Below are positions 1 to 9,233 of a DNA stretch of 22,580 nt, in pieces. A program made the position numbers and the translations under genes. The first letter of the stretch is position 1. Each line of letters starts with the position of its first letter. The notes beneath the pieces are model-generated. The model saw only the letters and a list, made by a program, of their open reading frames with translations. It ran no database searches and was not told the DNA's origin. Origin of the DNA: Trichosphaerium sp. ATCC 40318 (Eukaryota; Discosea; Flabellinia; Trichosidae); contig JALMLS010000189.1 in the NCBI GenBank assembly GCA_038496445.1, forward strand, positions 1 through 22,580, in the 5' to 3' direction.

Positions 1-157
1 AAAGGGGGACGATTTGTGATCTTGTTGCAACTCCTCTGTCTTCTTCGTCGAGACCAAGAACTTCCTGTACAGCAACGAACAGCCAATAATAAAAATCAAA
101 AACCAACAGTTATTCTTAATAAACACCAACAGTAGTACGACTCCAAAAGGAGAACAA

Positions 158-3100
158 CTAAAACTCGATAAGGCAAAGGTTAACCTCGCTAGCTAAACGG
201 GTAGGAAACTGCTTGATCAGAGCAGTCAACCATTCACGTAACGAGTCAGCACTTGGACAAGCTTTCATCTCCGTGAGTAAACGCTGTTGAAGTGTATTAC
301 TACGAATGTAGAGGGAACCTCTACCGATGAGCCACTTGAGTTGTTTGTCAAGCGTTTTTCTGTCAAATTTAGAAGAGGAAGACAGTAAATCCCTCAATAG
401 ATCTCTAAGGATCTCGACTCGAGGAGCACGTCTATGTTTACGTGAGTTATGTACTTTTTGAATATGTCTAGCTCCCTGCGCCTTGATGCTTTTAAGCTTG
501 GTAGAGAACTCATCTACTGGCGGTAAATCCGGGAGTGCTTTTTCATTTTCAACATAATTGTCGCTCTTATCCCCATCAGAAATAGGAGGAGTGACCACAC
601 TACGTTTCAAATAAGCATCTCTAGCCATAGTACGACTAACTTGACCAAGTGGTCTTAGGTAAGAATCAATAAACGGCTTGAGTCGGTCAACATTAACCAC
701 ACGTGACATTTGACTGTCAGCTGGTAAATCTAACATGAAATTGTTAGGACCTGTTTGTTGCAAAATACTATAAGGGCCGTGCCACTTCATAGTAAGTTTG
801 CTTTTTTGATCTTTTTTGAGGGCTGGAACCCATAACCAGACAAGTTGACCTGGTTTATATTGAACTGCGCGACGATGCTTGTTATAGTATCTCGCTTGCT
901 CACGTTTCGCCTTGAGTATATTTGCTTTAGCCAATTGGTAAGCGTATTTCAAGCGATGAGCTAACCTATCTGCCCAATCACCGATCTTGTATTTATCAGG
1001 CATTGAAACTCTGATATCATCTGAGACCAAGTCGATGGGGAGTATAGGCTTTCTACCGAACACCAACTGATAGGGTGTATGCTGAGTCGCATGGTGGTAA
1101 GCGGTCCTATATGCAAAGAGCGCATAAGGTAACCAATAGTCCCAATCACTTTGTTGCTCATTAACAAACGCTCTGATAACCTCAATCAAAGTGTGATTGA
1201 ATCGTTCAGTTTGACCATCAGTCTGAGGATGGTAGGCGGTAGTTTGCCTTTTGTCAATGTGCAGTGTGTTGTAGACTTTGTTTGAGAACTCGGAGACAAA
1301 CTCACCCCCTTGATCAGTCAATACCTGTTTAGGAATACCGTAACGAAAGCAGAATTCAGTTACAAATTTGTAAGAGACCTCAGAGGGATCTTTACTTGTA
1401 ATTGCAAATGCCTCAACCCACTTTGTAAAGTGATCTGTGAGCACCAGAAGGTATTTATTCCCTTTCGGTGTTTCAGGTAACGGCCCTACCAAATCCATTG
1501 CGATTACCTGGAGTGGCTCAAGTACGGCGAACGGTACAGCAAAACCTCCTTTTGGTAAACGTGCTTTTTTATTTCGCTGACAGGTGTAACACGAGCGGCA
1601 CCATTCGCGAGTATCAGCGTACATATGAGGCCAATAAAACCTTTCAGCTAATCGCTCATAGGTTTTAATAAAGCCAAAATGCCCTGAGAAAGGCATGTCA
1701 TGACACTGTTTAAGCACAACACTTCGCATGGCATGGGGTACTACTATTTGAAAGATCAGGTTACTACCATTTGGATCTGCTGCATCAACAACTTTCTTAA
1801 CATGGTATAACATGCCAGTGTTAGCGTCAATGGTGAGCTGTCTCGCATTGGTAATAAAAGTTTCTTCTTTGAAACCATGTCTACGCCTGAGATGCGTAGG
1901 GATCCGTCCTCCTTCCAGATACTCAATGAATACTGTGAGGTTAGGATCTTGCCTTTGCAGGTGAGCCCAGTTATATACTGGTTTGTGTTTAGTAACCAAA
2001 TTGCAAATTTTGGCAATTGGTTTTCTAGACAAAGCATCGGCGTCGGTGTGATTGACACCTTTCTTGTATACAACGTTAAAGTCGTACTGTTGTACTTCCA
2101 TTAACCAACGTGCTACTACATCTTTAGGATTCTTGAGAGAATTTAAATATTTGAGAGGTTTGTGATCGGAATAGACAATGAGTTTAAATTGAGAAAAAGA
2201 GATATAACCCTTGAACTCTCTCAGCGCCATCACAATACCCAAACATTCTCTGTCAATTGTAGAATAGCGTCGTTGGGTGTCAGAGAAGGTATAGCTATGA
2301 TAGGCTATGACGTGCTGCTTCCCTTTCACTCGTTGCACAAGAGCACTGCCACAAGCGCGACCAGAAGCATCAACATGGATCTCAAATGGTAAGTTGAAGT
2401 CTGGATGTTGCAGTATAGGGGGCGTGATGAGAGCCCGTTGAAGTAATTCGAACGCTTCTTGACATTCTTTAGACCAGCACCAGACCTTGTCCTTCTTTTT
2501 CAGGTCATTCAACGGAGCTGCTATTCTAGCGTAGTTCGCGACAAATCTACGATAGTAGCCCGTGATCCCAAGGAATGTCTCCACCTCTTTGACATTCTCA
2601 GGAGGTCTGGTTTCCACTATAGCTTTAATAATGCGTGGATTTGTAGCAACACCCTCAGCGGTGACTACGTGGCCGAGAAATTCAATGCTTTCTCTGAAGA
2701 GTACAGATTTACTGGGTTTGATTTTAATGTTGTAAGCACGCAACCTCTCTAAAACAAGTCTCAAGTGAACTAAATGTTCCTCAAAGCTTCGGCTAAAGAT
2801 AATGATGTCGTCTACATAGCACAAGCACGTCTGCCAGAGTAGACCTGAGAGCATCAAATTCATATGCCGCTGAAAGGTTGCTTGCGCATTTTTTAAACCA
2901 AATGGCATACCCATAAATTCAAACAGTCCCCAACGAGTTGCAAAAGCAGTCTTTTCACGATGTTCTGGAGCCATAGGTATTTGCCAATAACCACTAACAG
3001 CGTCAAAAGAGCTGAAGTATTTAGCCCTACTAAGTGCGTCCAGTAAATCGCGAACACGTGGTAGAGGGTGAACATCCTTGTCAGTTACTTTGTTCAACTC

Positions 3101-5791
3101 ACGGAAGTCAATACAGAACCTCCAACCACCAGACTTTTTACGAACCATAACTACAGGAGAACTCCAAGAGGATTTAGACTCTCTAATAACACCATCTTCA
3201 AGCATCTTACAAACTTCATCCTTAAGAATCTTAGCTTGAGCTGGATTCATGGGTCGGTAAGGGATGTTGATTGGTTGCTGACCAGGAGGAGTGTGTATGA
3301 AGTGTTGAGCACCTCTCACTTGACCTGGTTGTACGAGTTTCTCTGCAGTTACGTCCATGTACATAGCTAATAAACGATACGTCTTTTCCTTTTGTTCAGG
3401 AGTGATGTCAGAGTGATCAAGATTGAAAGACTGTTTAGCTTTTCGGATCTTTTCCTCACTAACCTTCTGAGAACGTAAATCGACTAGCTCTTTTGCATAA
3501 TCAATGTCCATGGATAGGACTTCATTGGTTTCTTCAATGCTCTTGAACTGAGCTAATTTATAACCTCTAGGTATAGCTACATCACGATTGGATGCATTCA
3601 TAACACGAACAGGTACCATACTTTTGATAACCTGGCTAATGGAAGCAGCTAACTGTACACCGGTGTCCTCATAGAGTTGAGTTCTACCATCCACTGCTAA
3701 AACCTCTAGAGCCGAAACAATACCTTGCTTACCTTTGAGAGGTGTAGCTAGTTTGGCAAAGAACGTTACTTGAGATCGCTTGGGGATGATGACACGGTTA
3801 CCAGTAATCACGGTAGTGCAATCACTTTTATATACCTTTCTCCGAGTGGTACTAAGAGGCACTTCCTCTTTAATACTGTTGCGAAGGCATTTCTTATTGA
3901 AATCCATCACTAAACCTTGTTCAATAAACACATTCATACCCAATAATAATTCGTATTTGAAATTATTAATCACATGACACTCAACTTCATACGTTTGAGT
4001 ACCAATAGTGACAGGTATACTGGCTAAACCAACAGCTGTCATAGCGTGGTTATCCGCAGTAAGAATGGGTGGTAGCTTAGTCTTTCTTACTTTAGAATGT
4101 AAGTGCATGTCACCTATCAACTTAGAACTCACAATACTAATACTAGCACCGGAATCTAACAAGGCAAGAACATGCTTAGACCTGACTTTAACCTTTGCCT
4201 TAGCCACATTATAAGAATGAGTTGGCACATCAGGTTGGTCTAGCTCCATCACGGTGTTTGAAAGGTCACTCCAGAGAAGGTTAACATGTGAAGGTCCTGC
4301 TTTACCTTCTGAGGGTTTAACATGAGGCGAGAACTCATTATCAATAAAGTCAGAATAATAACCAAATTGATCTTTATTTTCTCTGTACAGATCGTCATTG
4401 CGATTCTGGTACTGAGGTACATAATTGTCATATTGACGAGGGTATTGAGGAGAGTAACCCATGTCAACATTGTTGAGACGTGGAGGAGGTTGAGGAGGTT
4501 GCTGAGACCTTGGGTAACCTCTTCTACGATCATCTCTTCTTGGAGAAGGATGGACATCACGATAACGAGAGTCGTGATACGGAGGTGGTTGAGCAGAACG
4601 AGAAACATCTCGCCTGTTAGGGAATGCCATAGCAAGGTCCCCATAACGCTGGTGATCATACAACAGGGAGCCATCGGAATGCTTCAAGGCTTTGCACTTT
4701 ACAGAAGAATGGCCAATGCGTCTACAACGAAAGCAGGTTTTCCTTTTACCTTTACCACGCTGAGAATTACCATTGCCATGAGCATTAGAAGCTGAACCGC
4801 CGTTACCATTACCAGAAGAGCCATCGCCTTTATGACGTTTACCACCGTGCTGATCAAGAGCATTAACAGTAGGGGCTGGCCTTTTCAAAGGATTGAGAGG
4901 AGTAGCAACAGCAAGAGACGCGATGTGTAGAGCATTGTCAAGGGTCTGTACTGCAGATTCCCTATTCATTTCAAAGCGAACTCTACTGCAGATGTCGGAG
5001 CTAAGACCATCAATAAAAAGGTCAAGAATATTACTAGGCTCAAACGACACTAACTCTCCTTGCTTCTTAACATGGTTACACCATTCTTGAACCGAACAGC
5101 CCAATGATTCCATGCTAGATCTCCTTAACTCATCTCGGAGACGAATCATCTTGCCGGTTGATTTAAAATGACCGAGCAGGATGTTCAAGAAAACGTGTGG
5201 TGGTTGATCGAGACTGATCTCAACGATCTTACCCCCGGCCTCGCCTTTAATATGTTGGCGGAGAAGACCGTTGTACGAGCGAGCATCGTAACCACCGATT
5301 TCAACAAAATTACGAACAGAACGGAAAAAATCAATAAAGTCGGCATCATTAACCAGTGGTTTCAACTCACACCGAGCCTTCTTACCGAGAGGAACAGTGT
5401 TAGACCAGTCAACGCCAACAATACGAACTCCGCCTTCCCCCTTTACTTGGTGCGGAAGTATTTTTAGGATCTCTTGTCTACGCCGAGCAGAGTACAAAGG
5501 CCTACCCTCTGGCGTTCTTGGGTTACAAAGATCAAAGCCATCTTTCGGACTTTCTTCAACACCACCTTGAGCTGTAGACGGCAATGGCACGTCACGCGGT
5601 GAGTCGGTACTGGAGAGAGAATCTCCCTTCGGTGATACCGGAGTTGGTACTTTACGGGCGCTCTTAAGCTTTACAGTGCCATCCTTCGGCTTTACAGTTT
5701 GGTGCTTGCCTTTAGATTTAGTTTTCTTCGGAGTGGACGTCTTCTTCGCGGTGCGCTTCTTAAGTTTAGGTTTTTTATCAGCCTCAGACAT
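158..5791 (-). CDS. Ty3/gypsy Gag-Pol polyprotein, intact single frame (1877 aa)
   Basis: It makes the particle protein and the enzymes for reverse transcription and integration. Visible in order: a Lys/Pro-rich, histone-H1-like N-terminal tail (about 1-65); Gag with one zinc knuckle of form C-x2-C-x4-H-x4-C near residues 351-364; an aspartic protease motif DSGAS near 545; reverse transcriptase with the YVDD catalytic box near 991; RNase H beginning near 1136 (HVDASG) and ending near 1250 (DADALSRKP); an integrase HHCC zinc module near 1364-1405; and an integrase core with catalytic Asp, Asp and Glu near 1432, 1492 and 1529. About 150 residues follow the integrase. They are basic, then Leu-rich, with no chromodomain I can recognise. 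Gag and Pol share one frame, so no ribosomal frameshift is needed and any Gag excess must arise another way. All catalytic motifs are present. Confidence 0.96.
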   Translation of the reverse strand: MSEADKKPKLKKRTAKKTSTPKKTKSKGKHQTVKPKDGTVKLKSARKVPTPVSPKGDSLSSTDSPRDVPLPSTAQGGVEESPKDGFDLCNPRTPEGRPLYSARRRQEILKILPHQVKGEGGVRIVGVDWSNTVPLGKKARCELKPLVNDADFIDFFRSVRNFVEIGGYDARSYNGLLRQHIKGEAGGKIVEISLDQPPHVFLNILLGHFKSTGKMIRLRDELRRSSMESLGCSVQEWCNHVKKQGELVSFEPSNILDLFIDGLSSDICSRVRFEMNRESAVQTLDNALHIASLAVATPLNPLKRPAPTVNALDQHGGKRHKGDGSSGNGNGGSASNAHGNGNSQRGKGKRKTCFRCRRIGHSSVKCKALKHSDGSLLYDHQRYGDLAMAFPNRRDVSRSAQPPPYHDSRYRDVHPSPRRDDRRRGYPRSQQPPQPPPRLNNVDMGYSPQYPRQYDNYVPQYQNRNDDLYRENKDQFGYYSDFIDNEFSPHVKPSEGKAGPSHVNLLWSDLSNTVMELDQPDVPTHSYNVAKAKVKVRSKHVLALLDSGASISIVSSKLIGDMHLHSKVRKTKLPPILTADNHAMTAVGLASIPVTIGTQTYEVECHVINNFKYELLLGMNVFIEQGLVMDFNKKCLRNSIKEEVPLSTTRRKVYKSDCTTVITGNRVIIPKRSQVTFFAKLATPLKGKQGIVSALEVLAVDGRTQLYEDTGVQLAASISQVIKSMVPVRVMNASNRDVAIPRGYKLAQFKSIEETNEVLSMDIDYAKELVDLRSQKVSEEKIRKAKQSFNLDHSDITPEQKEKTYRLLAMYMDVTAEKLVQPGQVRGAQHFIHTPPGQQPINIPYRPMNPAQAKILKDEVCKMLEDGVIRESKSSWSSPVVMVRKKSGGWRFCIDFRELNKVTDKDVHPLPRVRDLLDALSRAKYFSSFDAVSGYWQIPMAPEHREKTAFATRWGLFEFMGMPFGLKNAQATFQRHMNLMLSGLLWQTCLCYVDDIIIFSRSFEEHLVHLRLVLERLRAYNIKIKPSKSVLFRESIEFLGHVVTAEGVATNPRIIKAIVETRPPENVKEVETFLGITGYYRRFVANYARIAAPLNDLKKKDKVWCWSKECQEAFELLQRALITPPILQHPDFNLPFEIHVDASGRACGSALVQRVKGKQHVIAYHSYTFSDTQRRYSTIDRECLGIVMALREFKGYISFSQFKLIVYSDHKPLKYLNSLKNPKDVVARWLMEVQQYDFNVVYKKGVNHTDADALSRKPIAKICNLVTKHKPVYNWAHLQRQDPNLTVFIEYLEGGRIPTHLRRRHGFKEETFITNARQLTIDANTGMLYHVKKVVDAADPNGSNLIFQIVVPHAMRSVVLKQCHDMPFSGHFGFIKTYERLAERFYWPHMYADTREWCRSCYTCQRNKKARLPKGGFAVPFAVLEPLQVIAMDLVGPLPETPKGNKYLLVLTDHFTKWVEAFAITSKDPSEVSYKFVTEFCFRYGIPKQVLTDQGGEFVSEFSNKVYNTLHIDKRQTTAYHPQTDGQTERFNHTLIEVIRAFVNEQQSDWDYWLPYALFAYRTAYHHATQHTPYQLVFGRKPILPIDLVSDDIRVSMPDKYKIGDWADRLAHRLKYAYQLAKANILKAKREQARYYNKHRRAVQYKPGQLVWLWVPALKKDQKSKLTMKWHGPYSILQQTGPNNFMLDLPADSQMSRVVNVDRLKPFIDSYLRPLGQVSRTMARDAYLKRSVVTPPISDGDKSDNYVENEKALPDLPPVDEFSTKLKSIKAQGARHIQKVHNSRKHRRAPRVEILRDLLRDLLSSSSKFDRKTLDKQLKWLIGRGSLYIRSNTLQQRLLTEMKACPSADSLREWLTALIKQFPTRLASEVNLCLIEF

Positions 5792-5872
5792 AGTTTTAGT
5801 ATCCAGTCAAGTGTTTAGTGTAATATCTATCGCCAAAGAAAAAAGAAAAGAAATTTAACGCAGGTAAATAAA

Positions 5873-5889
5873 TCCAGATCGTATCGCCA
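5873..5889 (-). other. Candidate primer-binding site (tRNA primer)
   Basis: On the minus strand this stretch starts TGGCGATACG. TGG is the complement of a tRNA CCA end, and it lies 5 nt inside the proposed LTR edge, the usual place for a minus-strand primer site. The matching tRNA would end in ...TATCG-CCA, with discriminator base G. I could not assign a particular tRNA. A second TATCGCCA copy at 5827-5834 shows that the motif alone is not decisive. Confidence 0.45.
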
Positions 5890-5995
5890 AATTATGTGGG
5901 AGGTTTATATCCAAAGAGTACGAGAGAGGAGCTGTTAACTTGTTTATTCCCGTGAGATAGTGATCTCCGGGTGATATAAGATACAAGGGAACCAA

Positions 5996-6013
5996 TCTCC
6001 GAGATTACGGAGA
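5996..6013. repeat. LTR hairpin TCTCCG/CGGAGA
   Basis: Six-base perfect arms around a 6-nt loop inside the candidate LTR. A second hairpin with arms AGGGGT/ACCCCT lies at 6047-6070. They could be structured parts of the R/U5 region. No function is shown. Confidence 0.4.
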
Positions 6014-6299
6014 TAGGTTAAATTACGTTCTTACACTGAAGTACCTAGGGGTAAGAAAGAACTCACCCCTACCACAGAACAGACTCGAGGTATTTGTTAA
6101 AAATCAAGGAATAAGGCAAAGCCATTGTAAAGAAATAAAGTAAATATGATTTAATTTTTTCGGTTTGGTGAGTGTAATAAGCCACTTCAGTCATTATGTG
6201 AACTCTCTAAAAATACAATTAAATGAACCTTCCAATGGAAATATTCTTGTGGAACTTTCTTCTGGAAATATTCTCGTAGAATTTGCAGAACAAGCAGAA

Positions 6300-6337
6300 T
6301 TTCCGGAAAAACGGGAATTTCCGGAACCTTCCAGAAA
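6300..6337 (+). promoter_or_regulatory. Heat-shock-element-like array inside the LTR
   Basis: Positions 6318-6337 are four contiguous alternating pentamers in perfect register: TTTCC, GGAAC, CTTCC, AGAAA (nTTCn nGAAn nTTCn nGAAn). Positions 6300-6309 add a second nTTCn-nGAAn pair. Further GGAA/TTCC half-sites extend left to about 6230. This is the established binding pattern of heat shock factor trimers. Binding here is inferred, not shown. Confidence 0.55.
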
Positions 6338-6350
6338 CCTATGCATCTCC

Positions 6351-6356
6351 TATAAA
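6351..6356 (+). promoter_or_regulatory. TATA box downstream of the heat-shock-type array
   Basis: TATAAA lies 13 nt after the four-unit heat-shock-type site and reads on the plus strand, opposite to gag-pol. Together they look like a stress promoter pointing out of the element into the host flank. I see no equally good TATAAA on the minus strand downstream of the array. Confidence 0.4.
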
Positions 6357-6540
6357 CGACGGCGCAGCAAAAAGGGTACTATGATGTTTGTTAATGATAC
6401 ACTAAGTGGGAAAGAAAAGGAGATTGTTGGTTTTTAGTGGATTAGGCCTATAGCAAACAATCACACTACGCTATGGCCAATCCTATTCAATAAATGCTTG
6501 CGCTAAGTGATACGAGAATATTCGTGTGATAGTTGGGTTT

Positions 6541-6560
6541 CATGAGAACCAGTTCTCATG
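6541..6560. repeat. Near-perfect palindrome CATGAGAAC-CA-GTTCTCATG
   Basis: Nine-base perfect arms separated by two bases, in the host flank just outside the LTR. It could be a protein-binding dyad or chance. It overlaps the start of a weak small reading frame. Confidence 0.5.
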
Positions 6561-6817
6561 ACTGTAGTAATATTAGCGTTGCTGATCTTTTTGTTTCCGG
6601 ATTTTTAGTTTTACCGATTATCAGAAAGAACCAGGAGACTTACGGTCCGTTGAATTATATGCACAGTAAGCTTCGTAACTTATACGCTTATGACATACAC
6701 AGCCACTATATTATCAAGAATTGTAAGGTTACCTTAGGCAAGTGTTCTGATTTCTGATGTCTAGCCAAGGGACTGTATGCTGCAATATTTATAGAGTTAA
6801 ATTATTTAACATTGTAG
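6542..6817 (+). CDS. Weak candidate two-exon small gene (about 77 aa)
   Basis: An open frame from ATG 6542 to 6722 can join 6765-6817 through a 42-nt GT-AG intron (6723-6764, GTAAGG to TCTAG), which restores the frame up to a stop at 6817. Another reading of the same bases would place an intron starting near 6669, so the model is not unique. I recognise no family or domain. It starts only about 76 bp outside the LTR and could be fortuitous or a remnant of a gene interrupted by the element. Confidence 0.2.
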
Positions 6818-7507
6818 TACAAATGGTTCTAACAGACTATTTTGCGCGTTCTTTACAATGACTTGTGATTAATCGTGAAAACAAAAATTGTCTATGCAAG
6901 CTTCACTAACTACTATAGAGAAAATACGTATGCAACACTAAATCCCCAACATGCCCACAACAGTTTGAACAGGCTAAACTCCAATCCCAACCTATTGGTC
7001 TTAGGTTGTCATTAAAATGAAGTGATTTTTGATGGTGTCAGGTTGCTTTAGCTCATGAATGTCGTAGCTAGTTGGTGCCGGTACTGCCTTGCATGCTTCA
7101 ATACATTTAGCTTAGCACGTGATTATACATACTTCTGGGTTAAATATATTGAAGCTCACATAGTTAAATGTAATGTATTCTTCTCTACATGTTCTAGCCG
7201 ATGATAGATATACCATAGAAGATAGGATAATTGCTACGGTAACTACATGTATTTTGTTTTACTTTAAAAAAGAGTTGTTGCGCTAGCAGTGGTTTTTTAG
7301 GTAGAAAGTCTTTCTAAAAAAGGAAATTTTGTGAGTTGTTCACCTAATAGAGTAATTATAGCTAGTAAACGTGAATTGAATTTAATTCCTAAGAAAGTGT
7401 AAAGGAAAGCTTCACGTTCGCATAATTTGGCTAATATTAAGCTAGATAGGCTATAGTCACTGGTATGTTTCGCTTGGTATTAAGGGCACCTTGAAAGGGA
7501 GCTCTAT
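6818..7507. other. Non-coding stretch
   Basis: I see no convincing exon, RNA gene or element here. It is AT-rich and broken by stops on both strands. The only structure noted is a hairpin at 7293-7321, whose inner arms TAGAAAG/CTTTCTA (7302-7316) flank a single T and whose outer flanks are T-rich and A-rich. Confidence 0.5.
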
Positions 7508-7549
7508 GTTCGACAAAAGGACTTCTGGCCCACGCTGACGATTTCGTAG

Positions 7550-7735
7550 CTAGCAAACCAGGGTATTGAGAACAAGGTGGTGAAAGAGCAAAAGACTTCT
7601 CAGTCAGAACAAAAAAAGAAATTGGTACAAAACGTATCTAATCTGACTCAAATTCCAGCTGCAGCTGTTACCCCTTTACTATCATTGCTACCCTATTATT
7701 GTCTTAATGGAAACACATGCTATTGGGATAATTGA
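7550..7735 (+). CDS. Candidate 3' terminal exon, unidentified protein
   Basis: An open stretch of 61 codons ends at TGA 7733-7735. It is Lys/Gln-rich (about residues 5-25), then hydrophobic and Leu/Pro-rich. A 42-nt candidate intron (7508-7549, GTTCGA to CGTAG, with a CTGAC branch site) would join it to an open upstream segment in the same frame and remove a TAG. It converges on the SAAL1-like gene that ends at 7771. No family recognised, and the upstream exons are not found. Confidence 0.28.
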   Translation, partial: LANQGIENKVVKEQKTSQSEQKKKLVQNVSNLTQIPAAAVTPLLSLLPYYCLNGNTCYWDN

Positions 7736-7770
7736 TCAAATACTGACGAAATAGGTTATCGTATTCTTTG

Positions 7771-9233
7771 TTATTGTACAGGCCACTTTTGACTCCAGTT
7801 TTTCCATACATTTGGCATCAATCTTTTTACGTGAATACCAGTTGCTTTAATATACTCACACAATTGAATGTTTTGTTCGATATTATAACCAGCAAGTGAA
7901 CCATAAATTTGCTCCAAGTTCTTTGAAATCAACGATAAAACAAGTTCATCTTTTTCTGATAGTTCCTCAACTTGAACTACAAATAACATCCATAGTAGCA
8001 TGTATACATCAATGGGGTAACCCATAGACATGTGATAACATACTGATTGTATAAAACCATCCTCTTCATACAGGTAAGTACCGAGAACGTGAAATTAACT
8101 TACCAGTTTTAAAGTAGTTTGTTGGGATATTTATAAAGCAAGTTGTGAGTGACTTGATACAACGTGGATTGTCTTGTCTCCTGAATGCCATAAATAGCGC
8201 TTTAGATAATCCATTGTGTTCCTTAAGGCTGTTTTCCAGTGCATCAATAGCACTCAGTACCTCAACTACCTTTAGGATAGCAGCAAGGGAGTCTGGACTA
8301 CTCAACTGTTATCTTGGTAAAACTGTAAAAAAAAGAACCTAAAAGTTTCACGCTCTGCTACGTCTCTATCCTCTTCCCCGCGCAAATGTACGGTAATTAA
8401 ACTAACTAATGTATCCACCAAGCCCTTTGATATCGCAAACTGTGTTATTGTAGGACTATAGTGAAGCAAGTTACTAAACAAGTATCCAAGTCGCTCTATT
8501 AAAGGACCATCTAAATGAATCATGTGAGAAGAACTCAAAGTCGTTTTTAAGAGCAGTTGCAAAAGAACAACGCTAGGCGTACTTAGTGAATTTTTTAGGA
8601 AAAATATCAGGTGCTGTATAACCGCTTTTTGTTCTAGAAGCTTCATCCATGAACCACGTGCAGAGTTATTTTTAACACAAACATGAAGAAGCCTAATGAA
8701 TTACTAAGTTTCCTTTAAAGAACATTGCTGCTTACCTACAGATTTCTGTGAGTGTCTGTACGTCATCTGTGCTCATCAAAAAATCCATTGTTAACGAATA
8801 CATATCATTTGTGATGAGTTCTAGAGCAGGTTCGATGAGTGCCATATTTGCTAAAATGCCAAAGCATATTTCCTTAATAGTGGCTTTAGAATTACTTCAA
8901 AAAGCGATTTGTAAGGTATTTACGTTTAGCCTTGGGTTTGCTAAGCCTGTGAAGGCAATTCTAGCTGAAACTACCTGTACGATATTGTTGGAATGTAAAA
9001 AAGCTGCTATTTCGCTATTAGAGCTTAAGGGTGTTAGTACGTTGGCGGTTACAGGTATTTTACCTTGCATCCCACAAGATACAGCCCGAAGACGCGTTTT
9101 CTTCGTCTGTAGCAGTTTTTACCGCATTCTCAGGCGGTAGAAGTGCTTTTAAGTGGGGTAGGAAAGATGTCTTGTCAACCGTTGATGATACGGTTACTGT
9201 TACTCCTGGAGGTGGTTCTGGATTACTGTACAT
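7771..9233 (-). CDS. SAAL1-like armadillo-repeat protein, six exons (416 aa)
   Basis: Exons on the minus strand are 9233-9064, 9023-8924, 8872-8736, 8692-8339, 8300-8104 and 8063-7771. The five introns are 38-51 nt, all GT-AG and phase-consistent, and the first has a textbook TACTAAC branch site. The product is Leu-rich and helical, like an ARM/HEAT fold. Two stretches recall the SAAL1 (serum amyloid A-like 1) family: a GCILWD motif near residue 50 and NPRLNEICFGILANMA near 86-101, the latter formed exactly across an exon junction. Length is a little under the animal proteins as I recall them. SAAL1 is a poorly understood eukaryotic protein reported to affect cell proliferation. No catalytic site is expected. 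The start ATG at 9233 was chosen because the frame is continuous from there into the conserved part. Family assignment is from memory of motifs; a generic ARM protein is the alternative. Confidence 0.62.

Larger units (their letters stand above)
1..6465 (-). mobile_element. Ty3/gypsy LTR retrotransposon, cut by the left window edge
   Basis: The element reads right to left: candidate 5' LTR (5895-6465), 5-nt spacer, candidate primer-binding site, about 80 bp leader, then one long gag-pol frame ending at 158. The order protease, reverse transcriptase, RNase H, integrase is that of Ty3/gypsy (Metaviridae) elements. Bases 1-157 are element sequence downstream of the stop codon. They show no copy of the LTR, so the 3' LTR and the distal target-site duplication must lie outside the window. 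The coding region has no stop or frameshift, which suggests a recent and possibly active insertion. Without the second LTR I cannot compare the two LTRs to judge age. Confidence 0.9.
5895..6465 (-). repeat. Candidate 5' LTR of the Ty3 element (571 bp)
   Basis: The edges were chosen because the segment begins TGTG and ends CACA on the plus strand, giving the short inverted ends typical of LTRs, and because it abuts the candidate primer-binding site. Inside are two small hairpins (5996-6013 and 6047-6070), an array of heat-shock-type pentamers (about 6230-6337) and a TATA box. No protein-coding signal is convincing. The small open frame here is low-complexity and follows the GAA/TTC repeats. 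The boundary needs the second LTR for proof. The host flank begins at about 6466. Confidence 0.5.

Noticed and set aside
1-10. Purine run AAAGGGGGAC at the left edge as a polypurine tract
   Set aside because: The element reads on the minus strand, where this is pyrimidine-rich; a polypurine tract would need purines on the minus strand next to the 3' LTR, which is outside the window.
1-157. 3' LTR copy within the window
   Set aside because: I compared this part with 5895-6465 by eye and found no shared block, so the 3' LTR is not here.
158-5791. Many antisense open frames of 60-157 codons across gag-pol
   Set aside because: They are shadows of the 1877-codon frame, with no domain or start context of their own.
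6165-6437. 90-codon open frame inside the LTR
   Set aside because: The peptide is a by-product of GAA/TTC heat-shock-type repeats (repeated GNILVE and EFPE), with no independent coding support.
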